Origin: Gemmatimonadales bacterium UBA2982
GTDB taxonomy: Bacteria; Gemmatimonadota; Gemmatimonadetes; Longimicrobiales; Gaopeijiaceae
Assembly (NCBI GenBank): GCA_002347035.1
Contig: DEAM01000019.1
Coordinates: 62,001-126,000, forward strand
Direction: 5' to 3'
DNA length: 64,000 nt
Below the pieces are notes generated by a model, which saw only the letters and a program-made list of their open reading frames with translations, searched no databases and was not told where the DNA came from. Positions 8,025 through 16,615 of this stretch are shown one piece after another; the stretch's first letter is position 1, and the number at the start of each line of letters is the position of its first letter. The translations under genes and the position numbers were made by a program.

Positions 8025-9335
8025 TCAGCCTCGATCCGCGATCGGTACGAAGTCTCGTGCGTCATCTCCAAGGAAAATCTGCCGAGGACGCGCGATACGC
8101 TGTTCAGGGTCCTCTAGCATCTCCTGCCACTGTGATAACCAACCCACCGCCCTCGGAATCGCAAATAAAACCGGGAACATCTCAACCGGGAAACCCATTG
8201 CCTGGTATATAATACCTGAATAAAAGTCGACGTTCGGATACAGGTTCCGTTCCACGAAATACTCTTCGTTGAGAGCGATCTTCTCAAGCTCTAACGCTAT
8301 TTCGATTAATGGGTTACGCCCTGTCACCTCAAACACCTCATCGGCTGTGCGCTTGATGATGCTCGCTCGCGGGTCATATGCCTTGTAGACCCTGTGCCCA
8401 AAGCCCATCAAGCGTTCTTCCTTACGCCTAACCCCTTCCATAAAATCGGGAATGTTGTCGACACTTCCAATCCGGTTAAGCATTCGAAGCACAGCTTCGT
8501 TCGCACCCCCATGAAGCGGGCCCCACAGTGCGGCCATCGCACCGGACAAAGCTGAGTAAGGATCGGCCTTTGATGAACCAATTACCCGCATCGCTGTAGT
8601 CGAGCAATTCTGTTCGTGATCAGCATGCAAAATGAATAACACGTCTAGTGCGCGCTCTAGCACAGGACTCGGCTTGTATTCCTTGGTGCCAACCCTGAAA
8701 AGCATGCTGTGAAAATTAGCGGTGTAAGAGAGCTCATTCTCCGGGTAGACCAATGGTAGCCCCCGGTGGTGCCGGTATGCGTATGCCGCCATGGTGGGCA
8801 TCTTGGCGATCAAGCGGACAATCTGCTGCCAACGTACATCTGGGTCGCCCACTGCATCAGCATCCGGATAAAACGTCGAGAGTGCCGCGATGCCGCTAAT
8901 TACCATTCCCATTGTGTGCGCATCATATCGAAAGCCGCCAAGCAACTCTTTGATATTCTCATGCACATAAGTATGGAAAGTGACTTCCTGCACGAAGTCA
9001 CTCAATTGGCTCTCGGTCGGCAGCTCACCCTTAAGGAGTAGGTAGGCAACCTCTAGATAGGTGCTTCGCTCTGCGAGTTGCTCAATGGGATATCCTCGAT
9101 AGCGGAGAATTCCCTTGCCTCCGTCGATATATGTGATCGTGCTTCGAGTTGAAGCAGTGTTACTAAAGGCAGGATCGTACGTCATCATGCCGAAGTCTGA
9201 GTCCTTGACTTTGATCTGTCGCAGATCCATTGAGCGGATCACATCCCCTTCGAGGACGTCTATCTCGTACTCACGTCCTGTTCGGTTGTCACGAATCAAA
9301 AGGGTGTCGCGTCCTTCGCTTCCCGTCTCTCCCAT
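8025..9335 (-). CDS. gltA: citrate synthase
   Basis: 436 residues, the usual length of the hexameric type II bacterial enzyme. It condenses oxaloacetate and acetyl-CoA, the entry step of the TCA cycle. Family motifs are all present: HADHEQNCST, GPLHGGANEAV (catalytic His), MGFGHRVYK (catalytic His region) and NVDFYSGI (catalytic Asp). GGAGAG precedes the ATG. Aconitase lies about 3 kb away on the other strand, so consecutive TCA steps are near each other but not in one operon. Confidence 0.97.
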   Translation of the reverse strand: MGETGSEGRDTLLIRDNRTGREYEIDVLEGDVIRSMDLRQIKVKDSDFGMMTYDPAFSNTASTRSTITYIDGGKGILRYRGYPIEQLAERSTYLEVAYLLLKGELPTESQLSDFVQEVTFHTYVHENIKELLGGFRYDAHTMGMVISGIAALSTFYPDADAVGDPDVRWQQIVRLIAKMPTMAAYAYRHHRGLPLVYPENELSYTANFHSMLFRVGTKEYKPSPVLERALDVLFILHADHEQNCSTTAMRVIGSSKADPYSALSGAMAALWGPLHGGANEAVLRMLNRIGSVDNIPDFMEGVRRKEERLMGFGHRVYKAYDPRASIIKRTADEVFEVTGRNPLIEIALELEKIALNEEYFVERNLYPNVDFYSGIIYQAMGFPVEMFPVLFAIPRAVGWLSQWQEMLEDPEQRIARPRQIFLGDDARDFVPIADRG

Positions 9336-9397
9336 CTATCTCTCCGAGTACGGGCTGGTCGTAGTGAGCCCAATGTGAGTAGCCAATACAGCCATCA

Positions 9398-9426
9398 ATT
9401 ATATCGACGAGTTGACCAGCCCCCAA
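9398..9426 (-). promoter_or_regulatory. candidate gltA promoter
   Basis: On the minus strand, TTGGGG (9426-9421) and a perfect TATAAT (9403-9398) are separated by exactly 17 bp, about 60 bp before the gltA ATG. The -35 box matches only the TTG core. Confidence 0.5.
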
Positions 9427-9558
9427 GGTGGGGCAGCGGGTTGACTCACTCCAATACCGATTCAACTAACCCGGCACCCACTTCGAAAAGCAATGGAATC
9501 CCCTTCCAACCAACACCTCAAAAAGAGGAAATCATGAGAGATTACAGAAGATCTGACT

Positions 9559-10422
9559 TCACTCTGGGCTGTCTATGACAAACTGACCTTGGACTGAGTC
9601 TACCACCTTCAGAACCGTGTCCGGGCTTCGCATAGCAGAGCGAGGAATACCTGGGTCTGGCAGAAGGTCCTGAATGAGCCCCGTAATGCGACGCAATGCA
9701 CTGTCGCGCGACGCAAGGGTAAGATGATCCGTGCCAAGCCCAGTGATCTCACAAAACTCCACGACTCCATTCCAAACCGTTCCATATCCATTGGCTAGGA
9801 GGGGAACTAAAAGTTGCCAGGCAACGGATGGCTCGGTTCGCGCAGCATTTTCCTGCTGTTCTCGCCATTCTTGCTCTTCTTCTGTTTCTTCTAGCCACCA
9901 ATCGATTTGAATGGCATCCACATCACCCTTCACGTGAGTGCCAACCTCACCCCCCTTGTCTTCTTGATTGGTCTCAAGAGCATATGACGCCCGGTAGCCC
10001 CGTTCGCGCGTTAACTCCTCTAACAATTCTTCCGCCGCCCGTGTAAGCAATGTGACCTGGTCAAAGAAAGTGTCGGCATCCATCGTCTCCGAAGCCTTGT
10101 TATCTCTGAAGACTCCCAAAGCCTCCCCGCTGCGTTCCCTCCACTGAAGATCGATTGGGATTTTTTCAATCTCGGGCCAATGCATAGGACCGGTTTCCGT
10201 AGCCAGCCACTCCACAGTCGTCCCAAAAGACTTCGAGACCGCGACCAGGTACGCGACAGGTGGGTCCCTGTCATAGTGATAATTCTGTGCGCTCTGGTAG
10301 GAGCAAACCTCCTCACCCCCTAATTCTTTCCAAAAATCCTTCAGCGAAAGGTGGGTCTCCTTGCGCACACGCTCCAATCTGTGCGGCAGACCCGGATCAG
10401 GTACCCGTTTTGGTCTTGGCAT
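9559..10422 (-). CDS. XRE-like helix-turn-helix protein of unknown target
   Basis: 287 residues. Residues about 15-75 look like a Cro/C1 helix-turn-helix domain, followed by the TTVEWLATETG stretch often found at the end of such domains. The rest (about 90-287) has no fold I recognise. It is rich in Glu and Trp, with an acidic helix near 175-195, and it lacks an S24 peptidase signature. It sits alone between gltA and an AT-rich intergenic region. The start is an ATG at 10422 after a G-rich run that could serve as a ribosome site. Probably a transcriptional regulator; the target is unknown. Confidence 0.6.
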   Translation of the reverse strand: MPRPKRVPDPGLPHRLERVRKETHLSLKDFWKELGGEEVCSYQSAQNYHYDRDPPVAYLVAVSKSFGTTVEWLATETGPMHWPEIEKIPIDLQWRERSGEALGVFRDNKASETMDADTFFDQVTLLTRAAEELLEELTRERGYRASYALETNQEDKGGEVGTHVKGDVDAIQIDWWLEETEEEQEWREQQENAARTEPSVAWQLLVPLLANGYGTVWNGVVEFCEITGLGTDHLTLASRDSALRRITGLIQDLLPDPGIPRSAMRSPDTVLKVVDSVQGQFVIDSPE

Positions 10423-10702
10423 GGCGCCCCCCCGGCAGCCGTTTTTCCTATGACCTTCTTAAGCATCCAAACATAGCTATTGTGGTCTATAGTCTAAAAA
10501 CAGCTCTAATGTCGTCCACACTAATCAGATCTCTGGGATTATATATCGAATAACATATTTAATAATATAAATATATTGTTTTATGCTTACTGTAATTAGA
10601 CATAAAGCAAGTTTAACCTTTTTTATTACTTTTTCATCTGCTCTAGGCACCGGAAAGATATCTGAATCACTGCAACTTTCGTGTACTAGCAGCCTTGGCA
10701 GA
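10423..10702. other. AT-rich intergenic region
   Basis: 280 bp without a gene. Bases about 10530-10640 are markedly AT-rich compared with the rest of the window. TATAAT-like boxes face the HTH gene on the minus strand, and a CTATAG/TAGCTAT imperfect repeat lies near 10470-10490. I see no convincing RNA gene or terminator. Confidence 0.5.
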
Positions 10703-11833
10703 TCAGTTAATCCCACCACCCAAGCCTACGCCTAGTGCCCCTCTGGCGCTTACACCGAACCTCAACGCACCACTTTCCCGGAGAATAAACCAAGTACCGA
10801 ACCGTCCACCTAACACAGGTATCACGCCGGGATAAATATTGACCACAAGTCGTCGATGTTCGACCTCAGACGCAAGTACACTGGCAAGTAGCGAGCCCTC
10901 TCTGTCGAGAAATACACCCCCCCCGAAAGCTAATTGGGGAATCTCCTCACCTGTCATTGGGTCGATATCTTGTATACGCCCCTCAGCGCCAAACCCAAAG
11001 CTCACGTCTAGACCGTTAGTACCGTGGAAGGTGAAACCCGGAGTGAATGCAAGCCCTGCACGCGTGAAGAACGAAGTGCCAGGAATCAGCGATAGTGGAA
11101 CCTTGAGGATCAGGTTGTTCCCGTTGTTTACAAGCTCGCCACTAGGAGTGAGTCCAGCCTGGCCCGACCATATCCGCGCCCCTAGGCGCTCAGAGAAGAA
11201 ACGTGAGACCCTATCATGCCGGAACAAAAGGATTCCCAATGGATCAAAGAGAAGCAGATCCATAGCGGTTGAAGCACTTCCCTGATTGACTCCCGGATGC
11301 GAATACATCTCGTTGATCACAGCTGAAGTCATCGTGGTCAAAAACGCTGCTACACCCGGCATTGGAATGCCGTGCACTCGATACCACTCTTCAATTTTCC
11401 GGTTAGTCACCCCGCCTTCGAAGACGTGCCCAATGTAGTTGGGTGCCCACTTCCAATTCTTCCATTCGAAGGAGATAGGAAGGACCTCGGTGCGCAGGAC
11501 TTCGTTCCATCCACCAAACCTTTGAACAGACCCGCGGAGGTTTGTGATCGACTTCCAAACATGGCGCCCTCCGTAGTTGTAGTCGAAGATGAATCGATCC
11601 CGGTTCTGAAACTGTGCGACTGCAAAACCTTTGTTCAGTAGAACTTCCAGGGGCCCTAACAAGGCATCGCTACCGTATGGCCGCCCATGGTAGAAGAGGT
11701 ACTCCGACTGGACTGAGTCCGGAATAATGGAACTGTCCGGATGAGCCATTTGGGTTACTGCTTGCCGAGGAAAAAGAAGGCAAGAGACTAAGACCACCAG
11801 CACACCCCCAGATCTACGACATGTCAACTTCAT
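10703..11833 (-). CDS. exported outer-membrane-type protein of unknown function
   Basis: About 376 residues from the ATG at 11833; an upstream in-frame start at 11878 would add 15 residues. A Sec-type signal is visible (MKLTCRRSGG, then a hydrophobic core ending near QAVTQ). The body alternates aromatic and polar residues, like beta-strands, and ends in a Gly-rich strand. The block from NYIGHVFEGG to AMDLLLFDPLGILLF recalls DUF3943-type outer-membrane proteins, with an embedded NEMYSHPG motif. That comparison is from memory and weak. No function is assigned. The tRNA-Leu gene lies upstream on the same strand. Confidence 0.65.
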   Translation of the reverse strand: MKLTCRRSGGVLVVLVSCLLFPRQAVTQMAHPDSSIIPDSVQSEYLFYHGRPYGSDALLGPLEVLLNKGFAVAQFQNRDRFIFDYNYGGRHVWKSITNLRGSVQRFGGWNEVLRTEVLPISFEWKNWKWAPNYIGHVFEGGVTNRKIEEWYRVHGIPMPGVAAFLTTMTSAVINEMYSHPGVNQGSASTAMDLLLFDPLGILLFRHDRVSRFFSERLGARIWSGQAGLTPSGELVNNGNNLILKVPLSLIPGTSFFTRAGLAFTPGFTFHGTNGLDVSFGFGAEGRIQDIDPMTGEEIPQLAFGGGVFLDREGSLLASVLASEVEHRRLVVNIYPGVIPVLGGRFGTWFILRESGALRFGVSARGALGVGLGGGIN

Positions 11834-11955
11834 CGAATTGCCGTGGGGAAGGTCAAAAGGTGAACACCTGCCATACAAACTCGAGTTTGCCGACAGACCT
11901 TCAATTACCCTGTCGGATAGAAGACTCGGCTAGGACTAAAAGGGCTGAATCCAAG

Positions 11956-12038
11956 TGCCGGGGGCGGGAGTCGAACCCGCACGCCCCAAAGGACAGCGGC
12001 TTTTGAGGCCGCCGCGTCTACCGTTCCGCCACCCCGGC
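11956..12038 (-). tRNA. tRNA-Leu (CAA)
   Basis: 83-nt class II tRNA. The acceptor stem GCCGGGG/CCCCGGC is perfect. The anticodon stem GCGGC/GCCGC encloses the loop CTCAAAA, giving anticodon CAA (codon UUG). A long variable arm follows, and the T arm contains GGTTCGACTCC. The discriminator base is A, as expected for leucine. The 3' CCA is not encoded. Confidence 0.97.
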
Positions 12039-12088
12039 TAGATGGACCATCGAACCTAACTCGCCCTAGAGGTCCCGCTCAACAACTC

Positions 12089-12119
12089 GGGGAGAAGTTT
12101 ATACTTGAGCTTCTCTCCC
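12089..12119. repeat. inverted repeat between tRNA-Leu and aconitase
   Basis: GGGGAGAAG (12089-12097) pairs with CTTCTCTCCC (12110-12119) with one bulged T and a 12-nt loop. It lies in the divergent region between tRNA-Leu and acnA, so it could be an operator or a leader hairpin of acnA. There is no T tract. Confidence 0.4.
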
Positions 12120-12179
12120 ATGCCCACATGGGTATCATTAGTGGCTAGTAAAACCTGATATGAGTCCACAGGAGCCATA

Positions 12180-14975
12180 GTGGCATCACTGAACCCTGAC
12201 CCTTTCGGCGCACTAACCACGGTCGACCTTCCCGAAGGATCGACTTCTTTCTTTAAGCTGGCACGATTGGAGGAAGAAGGCATCGTCGACTCGCTTGATC
12301 GCCTCCCCTTCTCGATCCGGATACTCCTCGAGAACACTCTGAGACACGCGGGCGGACCATACGTAGAAGAAGGTCATGCACATGCCGTGTCAGCATGGAG
12401 CCCAACAAATTCTGGCGCCGCCATACCGTTTATGCCCTCACGAGTAGTGCTGCAAGATTTCACAGGCGTACCGGCCGTGGTTGACCTTGCTGCAATGCGG
12501 GACGGGCTCAAGGAACTGGGTGGAGACCCCTCACGCATCAATCCGGTGGTCCCTGCCGATCTAGTAATCGACCACTCTGTTCAAGTTGACTACTACGGTT
12601 TTGAAGATGCGTTCCGGCTAAACGTAGAGAAAGAGTTTGAGCGAAATCGAGAGCGGTACTCCCTACTTAGGTGGGCACAAGAAGCTTTTGACAACTTTTC
12701 CGTTGTGCCTCCAGGAACTGGCATTGTTCACCAGGTAAACCTTGAGTACCTGGCGGCTGTGATCCACCGCCGGTCCGAAGGCGGAGCCTTCATGGCCTAC
12801 CCAGATACACTGGTCGGAACCGACTCGCACACAACCATGGTTAATGGACTGGGTGTCGTTGGCTGGGGTGTCGGAGGAATTGAGGCTGAAGCAGTGATGC
12901 TGGGCCAGCCATATTACATGCTTCTGCCCGAGGTCGTTGGCATGAAGCTGAGCGGAGTCTTGCCCGAAGGTGCAACTGCTACTGATCTGGTCTTGAGGGT
13001 GACAGAAATGCTCCGGGCACACGGTGTCGTTGGCCGGTTCGTCGAGTACTATGGAGCTGGCCTGAGCAACCTTTCGCTCCCGGATAAAGCCACTCTCGCA
13101 AATATGTCCCCAGAATACGGTGCGACAATTGGCTTCTTCCCTGTAGATGATCAGACTCTGAGCTACCTAAGGGGTACTGGACGGCCAGACAACATGGTCA
13201 GGAGAGTAGAGCGCATCAGTAAGGAACTCGGTTTGTTTCGCACTGACCAGACGCCTGATCCGGACTTCACCTCTACTCTGGAACTCGACCTAAGTACAGT
13301 GGAGCCTAGCCTGGCGGGCCCCAAGCGGCCTCAGGACCGTATACGCCTGGCGGATATGAGCAAGCAGTTCGAGATGGATTTGCCGGCTCTGGTACCAAAG
13401 AGTTTCTCCCTACCTCCAGCCACGGACTCTACAAGCCTGACAAGTTCAGGAGAGAGCTGGGAAGTTGACGCAGACAGTGGCACTGTCCAAGTCGTTGAGG
13501 ACGCTCGTTCCGTGCTTGCAGAGCACAACGGGCAGAAAGTCGAAATCAAGGACGGAACTGTCGTCATCGCATCCATCACGAGCTGCACCAACACATCTAA
13601 TCCTTCGGTGATGGTTGGCGCGGGCCTGCTCGCCAAGAAAGCCGTTGAACGAGGGCTCGAGGTGAAACCTTGGGTCAAAACAGCTATGGCGCCGGGAAGC
13701 CAGGTCGTCACCGATTATCTGACACAGTCGGGACTGTTACCCTACCTAGAGCAGCTTCGTTTTCACGTCGTAGGCTACGGCTGCATGACGTGTATCGGGA
13801 ACAGCGGCCCGCTCCCGGACAACATCCACGCAGCAATTGAGGAGAACGGGCTTGTTGTTGCTTCAGTTCTTTCAGGAAATCGTAATTTCGAAGCGCGTAT
13901 TCACCCCCAGGTCAGGGCTAACTACCTATCCTCACCCGTACTCGTGGTTGCATACGCACTTGCAGGCCGCGTGGATATAGACCTATACAATGAGCCCTTG
14001 GGCTACGATTCAGATGGCAATCGGGTACTTCTTGTAGATGTTTGGCCGACGCCGGAAGAAGTCCGTGACACCGTGGCCTCAGCACTCAAGCCCCAGATGT
14101 TCACGTCCCGGTACTCCGTCGTTAGCACGGGAGACGAGAACTGGCAGGCACTCCCCGTGCCAGATGAAAGCAGCCTCTACGACTGGGCTGATGACTCGAC
14201 ATATGTGCGACGACCCCCGTTCTTCGAAGGAATGGATCTAGAAGTGGCTCCTGCAAGTGACATAAGCAGTGCACGAGTGTTGGCGTTACTCGGACAATCG
14301 GTGACAACCGATCACATCTCACCGGCGGGTGCAATCCCGAAAGCCGAGCCAGCAGGCTCCTACCTTCAGGAACACGAGGTAGAAGTGAAGGACTTCAACA
14401 CTTTTGGATCACGGCGAGGGAACCACGAAGTAATGATGCGCGGCACGTTTGGTAACGTTCGTATCAAGAACTTGCTGCTAGATGACCGGGAAGGTGGGCA
14501 CACGGTCCACCTCCCAACTGGGGACGAATTACCCATCTACGACGCCTCAATGCGTTACCAGGAGTCCGGCACACCACTCATCGTCATCGCGGGCACAGAG
14601 TACGGGACTGGCAGCTCTAGAGATTGGGCGGCTAAGGGAACGATTCTTCTGGGCGTTCACGCCGTCATCGCTGAGAGCTTCGAGAGAATCCACCGAAGCA
14701 ACCTCGTGGGTATGGGTGTGCTGCCTTTGGAGTTTCAGGATGGCCAGACGCCGGAAACACTTGGCCTCTCAGGCAAGGAAGTCTTTGACATTACCGGGGT
14801 TGCAGACGGGCTAGAGCCCGGATGCACTGTAGACGTTACCGCCACAGCAGAGGACGGTAGCCAAATCCATTTTGAAGCGAATGTCAGGCTCGACTCTGAG
14901 GTTGACATCGAGTACTACACTAACGGGGGCATCCTCCAGACGGTCTTGAGAAAGATGGCCCGCGGGGTGATGTAG
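12180..14975 (+). CDS. acnA: aconitate hydratase (AcnA/IRP type)
   Basis: 931 residues, long-form aconitase that isomerises citrate to isocitrate. 4Fe-4S ligands are visible in SITSCTNTS and GYGCMTCIG (one Cys plus a C-x-x-C pair). Active-site stretches TDSHTTMVNGLG and GTEYGTGSSRDWAAKG are intact. The start is a GTG at 12180 with AGGAG at the right distance. The region around residues 395-440 (SFSLPPATDSTS onward) is the variable linker. It converges with the 14982 gene with a 6-bp gap. Confidence 0.97.
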   Translation: MASLNPDPFGALTTVDLPEGSTSFFKLARLEEEGIVDSLDRLPFSIRILLENTLRHAGGPYVEEGHAHAVSAWSPTNSGAAIPFMPSRVVLQDFTGVPAVVDLAAMRDGLKELGGDPSRINPVVPADLVIDHSVQVDYYGFEDAFRLNVEKEFERNRERYSLLRWAQEAFDNFSVVPPGTGIVHQVNLEYLAAVIHRRSEGGAFMAYPDTLVGTDSHTTMVNGLGVVGWGVGGIEAEAVMLGQPYYMLLPEVVGMKLSGVLPEGATATDLVLRVTEMLRAHGVVGRFVEYYGAGLSNLSLPDKATLANMSPEYGATIGFFPVDDQTLSYLRGTGRPDNMVRRVERISKELGLFRTDQTPDPDFTSTLELDLSTVEPSLAGPKRPQDRIRLADMSKQFEMDLPALVPKSFSLPPATDSTSLTSSGESWEVDADSGTVQVVEDARSVLAEHNGQKVEIKDGTVVIASITSCTNTSNPSVMVGAGLLAKKAVERGLEVKPWVKTAMAPGSQVVTDYLTQSGLLPYLEQLRFHVVGYGCMTCIGNSGPLPDNIHAAIEENGLVVASVLSGNRNFEARIHPQVRANYLSSPVLVVAYALAGRVDIDLYNEPLGYDSDGNRVLLVDVWPTPEEVRDTVASALKPQMFTSRYSVVSTGDENWQALPVPDESSLYDWADDSTYVRRPPFFEGMDLEVAPASDISSARVLALLGQSVTTDHISPAGAIPKAEPAGSYLQEHEVEVKDFNTFGSRRGNHEVMMRGTFGNVRIKNLLLDDREGGHTVHLPTGDELPIYDASMRYQESGTPLIVIAGTEYGTGSSRDWAAKGTILLGVHAVIAESFERIHRSNLVGMGVLPLEFQDGQTPETLGLSGKEVFDITGVADGLEPGCTVDVTATAEDGSQIHFEANVRLDSEVDIEYYTNGGILQTVLRKMARGVM

Positions 14976-14981
14976 AGCACG

Positions 14982-15575
14982 CTACTCGTCGAATCGGTCT
15001 GGGCGCACTGCTGCCGGAACACCCAAGATCTCCTGTAGCATAACTGCCTGCCGCAGAGAACCTGCTCCCTTACTTCGTAACTGTCTGCGAACAGCGACTA
15101 CGTCGGCACTCAGTTTGACCGCAAGTGGGTCGAGTCCGTCCTGTTCAGACGGTGAACGCGTAGACGGATCCGTGCCGTACTCTCGGTGTGCAGAATGGAC
15201 CCTGTGAACTTGCGCACGGACTTCGGGTGGTGGCCTCGGAGTCCGTGTCGGCGATGGCGGCCGATGTGTTGTTCCAGGCTCAGGAAGATTGGGTGTCGGC
15301 CCTTGGACTACGTCAAGAATCTCCTCCCAAATGCTATCTGGGATCATCGATTCAGAGGACTCTGTACCTGAATGTGGACTTGCTTCTTCCACTTCATAGG
15401 GCTCGTCATACGAAAAGTCCGGTTCGTATTCCGAGTCCGGTTCGTATTCCGAGTCCGACTCGTACGAAGCCTCTGGTAACGTCGTGGTTCTACCTTTTTG
15501 CTTCTTTTTCCGAGCCTGACCCATCAGTGATAGCACATAGAAGAGCATGACCGCCATGATGAGTAGATCGTCCAT
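14982..15575 (-). CDS. membrane-anchored acidic protein downstream of floA
   Basis: About 197 residues from the ATG at 15575 (a GTG at 15581 is possible). One N-terminal transmembrane segment (about 4-20) is followed by a basic patch, then a very acidic tyrosine-rich stretch with DSEYEP repeats. A Pro-rich linker follows, and a C-terminal helix (LRQAVMLQEILGVPAAVRP) resembles a short conserved tail seen in other proteins of unknown function. It starts at the FloA stop, so it is the third gene of an nfeD-floA operon. This suggests a membrane-microdomain partner, which is an inference. Confidence 0.65.
   Translation of the reverse strand: MDDLLIMAVMLFYVLSLMGQARKKKQKGRTTTLPEASYESDSEYEPDSEYEPDFSYDEPYEVEEASPHSGTESSESMIPDSIWEEILDVVQGPTPNLPEPGTTHRPPSPTRTPRPPPEVRAQVHRVHSAHREYGTDPSTRSPSEQDGLDPLAVKLSADVVAVRRQLRSKGAGSLRQAVMLQEILGVPAAVRPDRFDE
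15421..15456 (-). repeat. two perfect 18-bp tandem repeats encoding DSEYEP
   Basis: Two identical 18-bp copies (15421-15438 and 15439-15456) lie inside the acidic protein gene. Degenerate copies flank both sides. Because the unit is a multiple of 3, copy-number change would keep the reading frame. Confidence 0.85.
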
Positions 15576-15580
15576 CTGCA

Positions 15581-16573
15581 CTACTCTACCGAAGTCCCAT
15601 CTGCTTCGTCCGGACCCGCGATAGAGGTCCTCATGTCGGTATCAGCCTCGATATTCTTGTAGCGGACGAAGTCCATCACTCCAAGATTGCCTTGGCGAAA
15701 AGCATCCGCGAGCGCGAGGGGAACTTCCGCCTCAGCCTTTACAACCTCAGCCTGCATCTCACCAACCAGAGCCTTCATTTCCTGTTCCTTAGCAACCGCC
15801 ATCGCACGACGCTCCTCAGCCCGGGCCTGGGCGACGCGTTTGTCTGCCTCTGCCTGATCCGTTTGAAGCTCAGCCCCGATATTCTTACCGACATCAACAT
15901 CCGCGATGTCGATCGAAAGGATCTCAAAGGCTGTTCCGGAGTCTAAACCTTTGCCGAGTACAGTCTTAGAAATTGCGTCAGGATTCTCAAGGACGGCCTT
16001 ATGTGAGTCAGCCGAGCCAATTGTCGATACAATACCCTCACCAACCCGGGCTAGGATGGTATCCTCTCCCGCCCCACCCACGAGTCGATTGATGTTTGCG
16101 CGGACCGTGACCCGAGCAATAGCAATGAGCTGAATCCCATCCTTCGCCATCGCCGCGACCTTAGGTGTGTTGATGACCTTTGGGTTCACCGATACCTGGA
16201 CAGCCTCGAAGACATCTCGTCCAGCCAGATCAATAGCCGCAGCCTGGTTGAACGCTAGTTCGATGTTGGCTTTGTCCGCGCTGATCAATGCACCCACTAC
16301 GCGGTCGACACGCCCGCCGGCCAGGTAATGTGCCTCAAGCTGATCCGTGTCTAAGTCCAACCCTGCCTTGGTCGCGTTAATCAGTGGACGTACGACGGCA
16401 GGAGGCGACACTTTTCGCAGCCTCATGCCAATCAACGTCCCTATCCCAACCTTCACGCCGGCCGATAGCGCCTCGATCCACAAACGAACCGGAATGGCCC
16501 ACAGAAGGATCGCGACAAGTGCGACGAGTCCTAGTGGCAACAGCAGTGCAATTATTGCTTGTATATCTTGCAT
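15581..16573 (-). CDS. floA: flotillin-like protein FloA
   Basis: 330 residues, close to FloA of Bacillus. A membrane hairpin is at residues about 5-30. The SPFH/PHB domain follows (LRKVSPPAVVRPLINATKAGLDL onward), then an Ala/Glu-rich coiled coil (about 230-290, with RVAQARAEERRAMAVAKEQEMKAL-like composition). Family role: scaffold of functional membrane microdomains. It is immediately downstream of nfeD, the classic partner gene, and overlaps the acidic membrane protein gene. Confidence 0.93.
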   Translation of the reverse strand: MQDIQAIIALLLPLGLVALVAILLWAIPVRLWIEALSAGVKVGIGTLIGMRLRKVSPPAVVRPLINATKAGLDLDTDQLEAHYLAGGRVDRVVGALISADKANIELAFNQAAAIDLAGRDVFEAVQVSVNPKVINTPKVAAMAKDGIQLIAIARVTVRANINRLVGGAGEDTILARVGEGIVSTIGSADSHKAVLENPDAISKTVLGKGLDSGTAFEILSIDIADVDVGKNIGAELQTDQAEADKRVAQARAEERRAMAVAKEQEMKALVGEMQAEVVKAEAEVPLALADAFRQGNLGVMDFVRYKNIEADTDMRTSIAGPDEADGTSVE

Positions 16574-16615
16574 TCTTAGGCCCTAGTCAGGGTTGAATTA
16601 GATGTTATCTCATGC

